Source: an uncultured Bacilli bacterium (GTDB lineage Bacteria; Bacillota_I; Bacilli_A; RF39; UBA660). Taken from it: a stretch of DNA of 14,937 nt. The notes beneath the pieces are model-generated. The model saw nothing but the letters and a program-made list of their open reading frames with translations. It did no database searches and had not been told where the DNA came from. A program made the translations under genes and the position numbers. This document shows, piece after piece, positions 7,093-13,844 of the stretch (the stretch's first letter is position 1; the number at the start of each line of letters is the position of its first letter). Where the stretch lies: NCBI GenBank assembly GCA_934122215.1, contig CAKOWF010000027.1:1-14937 (forward strand). Direction: 5' to 3'.

Positions 7093-7368
7093 GTTTCTTT
7101 TAATAGAATAAGTTTTATTTTTAATAGAGTAGATATTATTATCTACTTTTTTTAATTCTATATAAAATTTTTCATATCTCTTTTGATTATATATAGAAAG
7201 TTCATCAAAATCATAACATAAATCATTAATATTAAAATTTTTATCATTTGTTACTAATTTTTTAATAATATAATTATTTTCGTTATTTATTACCATATAT
7301 TTAAATTCTTCACCATCTAAGTAGTTACCAACATTTTTAAAAAATAATATTCTAATAACGTCCTTCAA
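7081..7368 (-). CDS. Hypothetical protein, head-on to replication
   Basis: I do not recognise this 95-residue product. It is mixed in composition (many Lys, Asn, Asp and Glu with scattered aromatics), unlike the Leu/Tyr/Phe-rich shadows seen opposite other genes here. It has no clear membrane segment or known motif. The preferred start is TTG (7366-7368), because AGGTGA (7373-7378 on the minus strand) sits 5 bases before it. An in-frame GTG at 7375-7377 falls inside that ribosome site and would give 98 residues. It fills the otherwise empty mnmE-mnmG spacer, and its last codons overlap mnmE by 12 bases. A clear mnmE terminator (7128-7153) lies within it on the other strand, which argues for caution. 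It is the only gene opposing replication direction. Confidence 0.5.
   Translation of the reverse strand: MKDVIRILFFKNVGNYLDGEEFKYMVINNENNYIIKKLVTNDKNFNINDLCYDFDELSIYNQKRYEKFYIELKKVDNNIYSIKNKTYSIKRNLFT
7128..7153 (+). terminator. Intrinsic terminator after mnmE
   Basis: A perfect stem of 8 bp, AGTAGATA (7128-7135) with TATCTACT (7140-7147), closes a TTAT loop and runs into seven Ts (7147-7153). It lies about 36 bases after the mnmE stop. The T-run is only on the plus strand, so it should stop mnmE transcripts but not transcripts of the small opposite-strand gene it overlaps. Confidence 0.8.
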
Positions 7369-7414
7369 GTTTATCACCTAATTAATTATATGATTAATTT
7401 ATTTTAATATATTA

Positions 7415-7443
7415 TTGTTTTATTAATTATTTGATAGTATAAT
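7415..7443 (+). promoter_or_regulatory. Probable mnmG-rsmG promoter
   Basis: TTGTTT (7415-7420) is followed after 17 bases by a perfect TATAAT (7438-7443). Transcription would start near 7450, about 20 bases before the mnmG ATG. Confidence 0.65.
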
Positions 7444-7470
7444 ATGTAAAGTTAAAGGGAAGTGAACTTT

Positions 7471-9354
7471 ATGGATTATAAAATAATAGTAGTAGGTGGA
7501 GGACACGCAGGATGTGAAGCATCATTAGCTTCTGCTCGTATGGGTCAAAAAACCTTATTAATAACGGGAAATATTAATAATATAGCAGATATGCCTTGTA
7601 ATCCCTCAATAGGTGGTTCAGCTAAAGGAATAGTCGTTAGAGAAATAGATGCATTAGGTGGTGAAATGGGAATTAATGCTGATAAATCTCATATTCAAAT
7701 TAAAATGTTAAATAATAAAAAAGGACCAGCAATTAAAGCATTAAGAGCTCAAGGTGATAAAATAATATATCCTAGAAATATGTTGAATACTTTGAAAAAT
7801 ACTGAAAATCTAGAAATAAAAGAAGGTTTAGTGGAAGATTTAATAGTAGAAAATAATAAAGTAAAAGGTGTTGTATTAGAAAATGGAGATAAAATAACTT
7901 CAGAAGCAGTAGTATTAACAACAGGTACATATTTGAAAGCTGATATTTTAGTGGGAAATACTAGAACAAGACAAGGACCACATGGAGAAAGACCAAGTAA
8001 CCATTTAAGTGATAATCTAGCAAAATTAGGATTTGTTATTAAAAGATTGAAAACTGGTACACCTCAAAGAATTGATAAAAATACTATTGATTATAGTGAA
8101 ATGCAAATAGAAGAAGGAGATAAGGAACATTTATCATTTAGTTTTGATATAATACCAACATACGATATAGATTCACAGGTACCTTGTCATTTAATATATA
8201 CAACTCCTGAAACACATAAAATAATTAGAGAAAATTTACATAAATCAAGTATGTATGGCGGATTAGATGATATAAAAGGTATAGGACCAAGATATTGTCC
8301 ATCAATAGAAGATAAAGTTGTAAGATTTGCTGATAAAGAGAGACATCAATTGTTCTTAGAACCAGAAAGTATGATTGAAGATGATCCAACTTATGGAAAT
8401 ACTATATATTTGCAAGGATTTTCAACAAGTATGCCACGAGATATACAAGAACAAATGGTACATAGTTTAAAAGGATTAGAACATGCAAAAATATTAAAAT
8501 ATGCTTACGCTATAGAATATGATTCAATATATCCAACACAATTAAAAGCATCTCTAGAAACAAAATTAATAGAAAATTTATTTACTGGTGGTCAAATTAA
8601 TGGTACAAGTGGTTATGAAGAAGCAGCATGTCAAGGATTAATGGCTGGAATAAATGCAGCTTTAAAAATTCAAAATAAAGAACCATTTATTCTAAAAAGA
8701 AGTGATGCATATATTGGTGTATTAATAGATGATTTAATTACTAAGGGAATAAGAGATCCATATAGATTACTAACTTCAAGAGCAGAATATAGATTATTAT
8801 TAAGACATGATAATGCAGATTTAAGATTAAGAGAATATGGATACCAATTAGGATTAATAAATGAAGAACAGCATAATAGATTATTAAAGAAAAAAAATGA
8901 TATAAAAGAATTAACTGAATTATTAAAAAATACAAAAATAACACCAAAAGAAGAAACAAATAAATATTTATTATCATTGAATTCATCACCTATAAAAGAT
9001 GGAATAAGTTTATTTAATTTATTAAAAAGACCAGAAATAACAATAGAAAATTTAAAACATTTTATAGAAATTAATTATAATAAAGATGTAATTGAACAAG
9101 TAGAAATTAATACAAAATATGAAGGATATTTAATTAAAGCAGAAAAAGAAGCCGAAAAAATGAAAAAATTAGAAAATAAATTAATACCAAACAGTATTGA
9201 TTATGATAAAGTAAAAAATATTGCTAGCGAAGCTAGACAAAAATTGAAAGAAGTAAGACCAACTTCTATAGGACAAGCAATAAGAATAAGTGGTGTAAAT
9301 CCAGCAGATATTTCTGTATTAATGGTATATTTAAAAAAGGAATATAATAAATGA
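7471..9354 (+). CDS. mnmG: tRNA uridine-5-carboxymethylaminomethyl modification enzyme MnmG (GidA)
   Basis: MnmG is the FAD-dependent partner of MnmE in modifying wobble uridine 34 of tRNA. The product has 627 residues, typical for the family. It has the FAD-binding GGGHAG motif (9-14), CNPSIGGSAKG (43-53), the conserved GIGPRYCPSIEDK segment (270-282) and GGQINGTSGYEEAACQGL (373-390), then the helical C-terminal domain that contacts MnmE and tRNA. The ATG at 7471 is preferred over a GTG at 7462 because AAAGGGA (7454-7460) lies at proper distance from the ATG and almost touches the GTG. It has its own promoter. Its TGA stop overlaps the rsmG start (ATGA), so the two genes are coupled. Confidence 0.98.
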   Translation: MDYKIIVVGGGHAGCEASLASARMGQKTLLITGNINNIADMPCNPSIGGSAKGIVVREIDALGGEMGINADKSHIQIKMLNNKKGPAIKALRAQGDKIIYPRNMLNTLKNTENLEIKEGLVEDLIVENNKVKGVVLENGDKITSEAVVLTTGTYLKADILVGNTRTRQGPHGERPSNHLSDNLAKLGFVIKRLKTGTPQRIDKNTIDYSEMQIEEGDKEHLSFSFDIIPTYDIDSQVPCHLIYTTPETHKIIRENLHKSSMYGGLDDIKGIGPRYCPSIEDKVVRFADKERHQLFLEPESMIEDDPTYGNTIYLQGFSTSMPRDIQEQMVHSLKGLEHAKILKYAYAIEYDSIYPTQLKASLETKLIENLFTGGQINGTSGYEEAACQGLMAGINAALKIQNKEPFILKRSDAYIGVLIDDLITKGIRDPYRLLTSRAEYRLLLRHDNADLRLREYGYQLGLINEEQHNRLLKKKNDIKELTELLKNTKITPKEETNKYLLSLNSSPIKDGISLFNLLKRPEITIENLKHFIEINYNKDVIEQVEINTKYEGYLIKAEKEAEKMKKLENKLIPNSIDYDKVKNIASEARQKLKEVRPTSIGQAIRISGVNPADISVLMVYLKKEYNK

Positions 9355-10052
9355 ATACAAAAGAATTTATAAAAGAATTAGAAAAAATTAATGTAAAATT
9401 AGATCAAAATCAACTAAAACAATTAGAAAAATACTATGAAATGTTAGTAGAATATAATAAAATTATGAATTTAACTGGTATAACTGAACATGATCAAGTA
9501 TTTTTAAAACATTTTTATGATTCATTGACTATAGCAAAAATTATTGATTTAAAAGAGGAAAAATCATTATGTGATATAGGAACAGGAGCGGGTTTTCCTG
9601 GTCTAGTACTTAAGATATGTTTTCCAAATTTAAAAGTAGTGTTGCTAGATTCTTTAAATAAACGAATTAATTTTCTAAGTGATGTTATAAATGAACTAGG
9701 ATTAAAAAATATAGAAGTAATACATACTAGAGCAGAAGAATATGCCCAAAAAAATAGAAATAAATTTGATATAACAACAGCGAGAGCTGTAGCTCATTTA
9801 TCAATATTACTAGAATATGCTATACCAATGACTAAAGAAGGAAAATATTTTATAGCTATGAAAGCAAATGTAAAAGATGAAATAAATGAAATAGATAATG
9901 CTCTTAAGGTTCTAGATACAAAAATTGTAGAAATAGACGAATTTAACCTTCCTATAGAAAACAGCAATAGAACAATAATTAAATTTAAAAAAATTAAAAA
10001 TGTTGGGAAATATCCTAGAAAATATAGTGATATAAAGAAAAAAAGATTATAA
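9351..10052 (+). CDS. rsmG: 16S rRNA (guanine-N7)-methyltransferase RsmG (GidB)
   Basis: RsmG methylates N7 of a guanine in the 530 loop of 16S rRNA (G527 in E. coli numbering) using S-adenosylmethionine; its loss gives low-level streptomycin resistance in several bacteria. The product has 233 residues. It shows LTGI (41-44), HFYDSL (54-59), the SAM-binding loop DIGTGAGFPGL (75-85), an acidic residue at the next strand end (LLDS, 98-101), TARAVAHL (143-150) and the C-terminal basic KYPRK (220-224). It starts within the ATGA overlap with mnmG, with AAAGGAA just upstream inside mnmG. A strong terminator follows immediately. Near its 3' end, TTGGGAAATAT (10003-10013) resembles elements in oriC and the noc promoter, though here it may simply reflect coding. 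Confidence 0.97.
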   Translation: MNTKEFIKELEKINVKLDQNQLKQLEKYYEMLVEYNKIMNLTGITEHDQVFLKHFYDSLTIAKIIDLKEEKSLCDIGTGAGFPGLVLKICFPNLKVVLLDSLNKRINFLSDVINELGLKNIEVIHTRAEEYAQKNRNKFDITTARAVAHLSILLEYAIPMTKEGKYFIAMKANVKDEINEIDNALKVLDTKIVEIDEFNLPIENSNRTIIKFKKIKNVGKYPRKYSDIKKKRL

Positions 10053-10079
10053 ATAGTGATTTTGTTCACTATTTTTTTT
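10051..10079 (+). terminator. Intrinsic terminator after rsmG
   Basis: AATAGTGA (10052-10059) pairs perfectly with TCACTATT (10066-10073) around a TTTTGT loop, followed by Ts to 10079. The hairpin starts at the rsmG stop codon and separates mnmG-rsmG from noc. Confidence 0.9.
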
Positions 10080-10080
10080 A

Positions 10081-10124
10081 GAAAATAATTAAAATATTTC
10101 CTGGAAAATAATTGAAATATTTCC
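10081..10124 (+). repeat. Two tandem 21-bp repeats forming a Noc-site-like operator
   Basis: Copies at 10081-10101 and 10104-10124 differ at one of 21 positions and start 23 bp apart, close to two helical turns. Each begins GAAAATAATT and ends AAATATTTCC. Their junction creates ATTTCCTGGAAAAT (10096-10109), which matches the Bacillus Noc binding site ATTTCCCGGGAAAT at 12 of 14 positions. The second copy continues into ATTTCCC (10119-10125), an exact half site. Copy two covers the -35 of the noc promoter, so a bound protein should repress it. The role is inferred. Confidence 0.7.
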
Positions 10125-10140
10125 CAAAGTATAGTATTAT
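10112..10140 (+). promoter_or_regulatory. noc promoter
   Basis: TTGAAA (10112-10117) is followed after 17 bases by TATTAT (10135-10140). Transcription should start near 10147, about 24 bases before the gene. The -35 lies inside the second tandem repeat. Confidence 0.65.
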
Positions 10141-10170
10141 ATATTAAGAAGAATAAGGAGGAGTACTAAT

Positions 10171-11790
10171 ATGAATATGGAAAAGGAAATAAAAATTTTA
10201 AATATAGATGATATTTTACCAAACAGATTTCAACCAAGAATTCAATTTAGTGATAAAAATATTAATGAACTAGCTGATTCAATAAAAGAACATGGAGTAA
10301 TACAACCAATAGTAGTAAGAAAAATAAGTGATAAATATGAAATAATAGCGGGTGAAAGAAGATATAAAGCATCTATTTTAGCAGGAAAAACTACTATACC
10401 AGCTATTGTTACAGATTTAGATGATAAAAATAGTGCTGAAATAGCTTTAATAGAAAATGTTCAAAGACAAGATTTAACTCCTATTGAAGAAGCAGTTTCA
10501 TATAAAAAAATATTAGATATGGGATATATTAATCAAACTGAATTAGCAGAAAAATTAGGAAAAACACAATCAACAATAGCTAATAAATTAAGATTATTAA
10601 ATTTAGATGATGAAGTACAAGAAGCATTATTAGATGGAAAAATATCTGAAAGACATGCTAGATCATTACTTAGATTAAATAATAAAGATCAAGTAAATAT
10701 GTTAAGTAGAATAATAAATGAAAGATTAACTGTAAGAAAAACAGATGAAGAAGTAGAAAAAATGTTAAATAATGAAGCAATTGATACTACAGATTCTGGA
10801 GAACAAAAAAAATTAGATAATGAAAGTGTAGGAATTAAAATGAATGATGAAATAAAAAATGAATTTAATATTCCAAATAATCCAATATATCAAGAAGAAA
10901 AACCAAATGTAGAACCTATTGAATCAATTAATCCAGGATTTATGGATATAAATAAAATAGAAAATAATGCTGAAGATATATTTAAACCAGAAGAAAAAGT
11001 TGATTTAAATTCATTATTGGAAACAAAAGAAGAACCAAAGATTGAAAATACATCAGCAATGGCACCAATACCAGAAGAACCAATAGTTCCACCAGCAGAA
11101 GAAGAAAAACCAAAAGGTAAATTTTTCAATATGTTTAACTTCACACCAAGAGAAGAAAATCCAAATTATGTTGAAAATATAGAAGAAAAGGAAACAAATA
11201 TCGATTTTGGTTTACCAAAAAAAGAAGAAAATCAATTTAATCCATTTTCATTATCAACTCCAATAGAAAATAATCAGATTTCATCTAATGATATACCAGA
11301 ACCTTTAAATACAAGTACAGATACTATAAATGTAGAAAATACACAAAATTCATTTAATCCATTTAATTTGGATTCAACAACAAATCAAAATGATAATTAT
11401 CAATCAGTAAATAATGAATTAAATAGCCAAATTGAAGATGATTCTAATGAAATTACATTAGAACCAATTCAACCTGAAGAAGAGTTATTTAGTTCTGTAA
11501 ATGTTAATCCATATCATTTAAATGATGATTCAGAATTTACAACAAAAGTACCAGTAGAAGAAATTAACAATGTATTAAATAATCAATCAGAGTCAATTCC
11601 TAATTCATACGAAAGTACTAAGGTCGATTTACCTGAACCAGAAGAAAAATATGTAACAGCAGACTTTAAAACAGTTATTAATACAATAAGAGAATGTGCT
11701 GCAACAATAGAAAAATATGGATATAAAGTTGAAACAGAAGAATTAGATTTTGAAGATAGTTATCAAGTAAACTTTAAAATAGAAAAATAG
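10171..11790 (+). CDS. noc: Noc-like ParB-family nucleoid protein with long disordered insert
   Basis: ParB-family CTP-dependent DNA clamp, most like Noc, the nucleoid occlusion factor that spreads from its sites and blocks division over DNA. The N-domain has PNRFQPR (17-23), a Noc-style start, with GERRYKAS (61-68) and ENVQRQDL (95-102) for CTP/clamp function. The helix-turn-helix (about 122-145) has Gln133, Lys139, Asn144 and, further on, Arg161. Three of these four match Noc rather than ParB specificity residues. The ParB-fold region continues to about 200. Residues about 200-490 are an acidic Asn/Glu/Pro-rich, probably disordered insert with FFNMFNF (318-324) and two FNPF motifs (356-359, 395-398). 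A C-terminal dimer-like domain covers about 494-539. At 539 residues it is near twice Noc size. The N-terminal amphipathic helix of Bacillus Noc is absent. AAGGAGGAG sets the start. No soj/spo0J follow. Confidence 0.85.
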   Translation: MNMEKEIKILNIDDILPNRFQPRIQFSDKNINELADSIKEHGVIQPIVVRKISDKYEIIAGERRYKASILAGKTTIPAIVTDLDDKNSAEIALIENVQRQDLTPIEEAVSYKKILDMGYINQTELAEKLGKTQSTIANKLRLLNLDDEVQEALLDGKISERHARSLLRLNNKDQVNMLSRIINERLTVRKTDEEVEKMLNNEAIDTTDSGEQKKLDNESVGIKMNDEIKNEFNIPNNPIYQEEKPNVEPIESINPGFMDINKIENNAEDIFKPEEKVDLNSLLETKEEPKIENTSAMAPIPEEPIVPPAEEEKPKGKFFNMFNFTPREENPNYVENIEEKETNIDFGLPKKEENQFNPFSLSTPIENNQISSNDIPEPLNTSTDTINVENTQNSFNPFNLDSTTNQNDNYQSVNNELNSQIEDDSNEITLEPIQPEEELFSSVNVNPYHLNDDSEFTTKVPVEEINNVLNNQSESIPNSYESTKVDLPEPEEKYVTADFKTVINTIRECAATIEKYGYKVETEELDFEDSYQVNFKIEK

Positions 11791-11817
11791 ATTAAAAAAT
11801 TCTATTTTTTTCTTTTT
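11783..11817 (+). terminator. Intrinsic terminator after noc
   Basis: AAAAATAGA (11783-11791) pairs with TCTATTTTT (11801-11809) around a 9-base loop and leads into a T-rich run. The stem includes the noc TAG stop codon. It is AT-rich and likely weak. Confidence 0.6.
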
Positions 11818-11833
11818 CTACAAATTAATTAAC

Positions 11834-11849
11834 TTTTCCACAATATAAT
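11834..11849 (+). promoter_or_regulatory. DnaA-box-like site next to a TATAAT element
   Basis: TTTTCCACA (11834-11842) is the same 9-mer as the three reverse boxes in oriC, and TATAAT follows at 11844-11849. No good -35 is seen 16-18 bases upstream. It may be the transporter promoter, possibly touched by DnaA, or a chance match. Confidence 0.35.
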
Positions 11850-11866
11850 TATATTAGGTGATTAAT

Positions 11867-13156
11867 ATGATACAATATTTTAACAAAATAATTTGGTCAA
11901 TAGCAACTTCTTTAATAGTTATTTCAAGCATTTATTTAACAATATATTTAAATTTTCCACAATTTAAATTAAAAAAAATATTTAAAAGTTTAAAAAAAAG
12001 TAATCAAAAATTATCAAATTTTAAAGTTTTAATGATGTCATTAGCTGGAAAAATAGGTGTTGGTAGTATAGCTGGTATAGCTTTAGCAATTTATATAGGT
12101 GGCCCAGGAAGTATTTTTTGGATTTGGATTTTAACTTTTTTATCAGCTGTTTTGTGTTATAGTGAAACAATATTAGGAAATATATACAAAGAAAAAGATG
12201 GTGAATTTTATAAAGGGGGACCAAGTTATTATATAAAAAATGGCTTAGGATATAGCACTTTAGGTACAATATACGCAATAGTAATAATTGTTAGTTATAT
12301 AGGAGGATTTATTAGTATTCAAACAAATACAATAACAACATCAATAAGAGAAATATTTAATATATCACCTATGGTAATAGGATTTATACTAGTGATATTG
12401 TCATTTTTAATGATTATGAAAGGTGTTAAAGAAATTTTAAATGTATCTTCAAAAATAGTTCCATTTATGATTATATTTTATTTATTCTCTGGAATGTATA
12501 TTTTAATAAAAAATTTAAATTTAATTCCAGAAATATTTAAATTAATAATTACATCAGCATTTTCTTTTAAACCATTTATAACAGGTTTTATAACAAGTAT
12601 TATAGTAGGATTACAAAGGGGAATTTTTGCTACCGAAGCTGGTTTAGGTACAAGTAGCATAGCTTCTTCTGTATCAAATACTAATGATAGTGTAAATTTG
12701 GCTAGAATGCAGGTATTTGGAATATATTTAACAACATTTTTAGTATGTACTTTAACTGCTTTTATCATATTGACAAGTAATTATATAGATATAGATTTTG
12801 TTGCTATAAATGGTATTGAAATAACAGAATCATCATTTTTATATCATATACCAAAGATAGGAAATTATATTGTAATTATATCTATATTTTTCTTTGCATT
12901 TTCTACAATATTAACAGGATATTATTATGGTGAATCATCATATAAATATTTAGATAAAAATGCTAACAAACTTAAAATGTTTATTTTAAAAATAATTACC
13001 TTAATAATGGTTTTTCTTGGTTGTGTATCATCACCTAGTATTATTTGGAATTTGGTTGATATCTTAGTAGCAATCTTAATAATTATTAATACATATGCTA
13101 TTTTAAAATTAAAAAAAGATATTTTAGAAGTAACTATTGTTGAAAATAAAAAATAA
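11867..13156 (+). CDS. Alanine/glycine:cation symporter (AGCS) family transporter
   Basis: This is a membrane permease of the AGCS family (TC 2.A.25), which takes up alanine or glycine with Na+ or H+. The product has 429 residues and is strongly hydrophobic, with about ten or eleven membrane segments. Family marks are IYLTIYLNFPQF near the N-terminus (22-33), AIYIGGPGSIFWIW (74-87), GGPSYYIKNGLG (117-128), the long conserved RGIFATEAGLGTSSIA (251-266) and YYYGESSYKYL (352-362). Length is at the short end for the family. The ATG at 11867 is chosen over a GTG at 11858 because AGGTGA (11856-11861) overlaps that GTG and fits the ATG with 5-base spacing. A DnaA-box-like TTTTCCACA (11834-11842) and TATAAT (11844-11849) precede it. 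Substrate and ion are inferred from the family. ung follows after 24 bases, so the two may be co-transcribed. Confidence 0.9.
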   Translation: MIQYFNKIIWSIATSLIVISSIYLTIYLNFPQFKLKKIFKSLKKSNQKLSNFKVLMMSLAGKIGVGSIAGIALAIYIGGPGSIFWIWILTFLSAVLCYSETILGNIYKEKDGEFYKGGPSYYIKNGLGYSTLGTIYAIVIIVSYIGGFISIQTNTITTSIREIFNISPMVIGFILVILSFLMIMKGVKEILNVSSKIVPFMIIFYLFSGMYILIKNLNLIPEIFKLIITSAFSFKPFITGFITSIIVGLQRGIFATEAGLGTSSIASSVSNTNDSVNLARMQVFGIYLTTFLVCTLTAFIILTSNYIDIDFVAINGIEITESSFLYHIPKIGNYIVIISIFFFAFSTILTGYYYGESSYKYLDKNANKLKMFILKIITLIMVFLGCVSSPSIIWNLVDILVAILIIINTYAILKLKKDILEVTIVENKK

Positions 13157-13180
13157 TAGTAAAATAAATATGGTGGTAGT

Positions 13181-13831
13181 ATGATAAATAAAAAATGGGA
13201 TATCGTATTAAAAGAAGATTTCGAGAGTCCATATTTTGAAAAATTAGGAATATTTGTAAAAAATGAATATAAACATAAAATAATATATCCAGAATATAAA
13301 GATATATTTAATGCCTTAAAATATACTGATTATGATGAAGTAAAAGTAGTAATTTTAGGTCAAGATCCTTATCATGGAGAACATGAAGCACATGGATTAT
13401 CATTTTCTGTAAAAGAAGGGGTTCCAATGCCTCCTAGCTTAAGAAATATATTTAAAGAATTAAAAAATGATATTGGTGTAGATAGAACACAAACTGATTT
13501 AACAGATTGGGCAAAGCAAGGAGTATTATTATTAAATTCAATAATGACTGTTGTTAAAGATACACCATTATCACATAAAGATAAAGGTTGGGAAATTTTT
13601 ACTGATAATGTAATAAAAAAATTAGGAGAGAGAAAAAAACCAATAGTATTTATATTATGGGGAAATTATGCAAGAAGTAAAAAATTATTAATTAAAAATA
13701 AAAATCACCTAATTATAGAAAATGTTCATCCATCTCCCCTATCTGCATCTAGAGGATTTTTTGGAAGTAAACCATTTTCAAAAGCAAATCAATTTTTAGA
13801 AAAAAATGGTATGAATAAAATAAACTGGTAA
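13181..13831 (+). CDS. ung: Uracil-DNA glycosylase, family 1
   Basis: Ung removes uracil from DNA after cytosine deamination or dUTP use, starting base excision repair. The product has 216 residues, near the usual 220-225. It carries the water-activating loop GQDPYHG (60-66) with catalytic Asp62, LSFSV (73-77) with the base-stacking Phe75, GVLLLNS (114-120) with the uracil-reading Asn119, and the DNA-intercalation loop HPSPLSASRG (183-192) with catalytic His183. All key residues are present. The ATG follows a modest GGTGG site (13172-13176). It lies 24 bases after the AGCS transporter and 13 bases before the HExxH gene, suggesting a shared transcript. Confidence 0.97.
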   Translation: MINKKWDIVLKEDFESPYFEKLGIFVKNEYKHKIIYPEYKDIFNALKYTDYDEVKVVILGQDPYHGEHEAHGLSFSVKEGVPMPPSLRNIFKELKNDIGVDRTQTDLTDWAKQGVLLLNSIMTVVKDTPLSHKDKGWEIFTDNVIKKLGERKKPIVFILWGNYARSKKLLIKNKNHLIIENVHPSPLSASRGFFGSKPFSKANQFLEKNGMNKINW

Positions 13832-13844
13832 AATGGAGAAATAA

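Noticed and set aside
7562..7575. CGGGAAATATT in mnmG as a Noc-type half site
   Set aside because: The bases follow from common Thr-Gly-Asn-Ile codons, there is no palindrome, and similar GGGAAAT strings occur in other coding places such as 7953.
12478..12768. Minus-strand open frame inside the AGCS transporter
   Set aside because: It is antisense to a well-supported membrane protein gene and has no motif or start signal. Similar shadows at 4520-4789, 8741-8989, 9794-10069, 10890-11144, 12021-12278 and 14573-14770 were dropped for the same reason.
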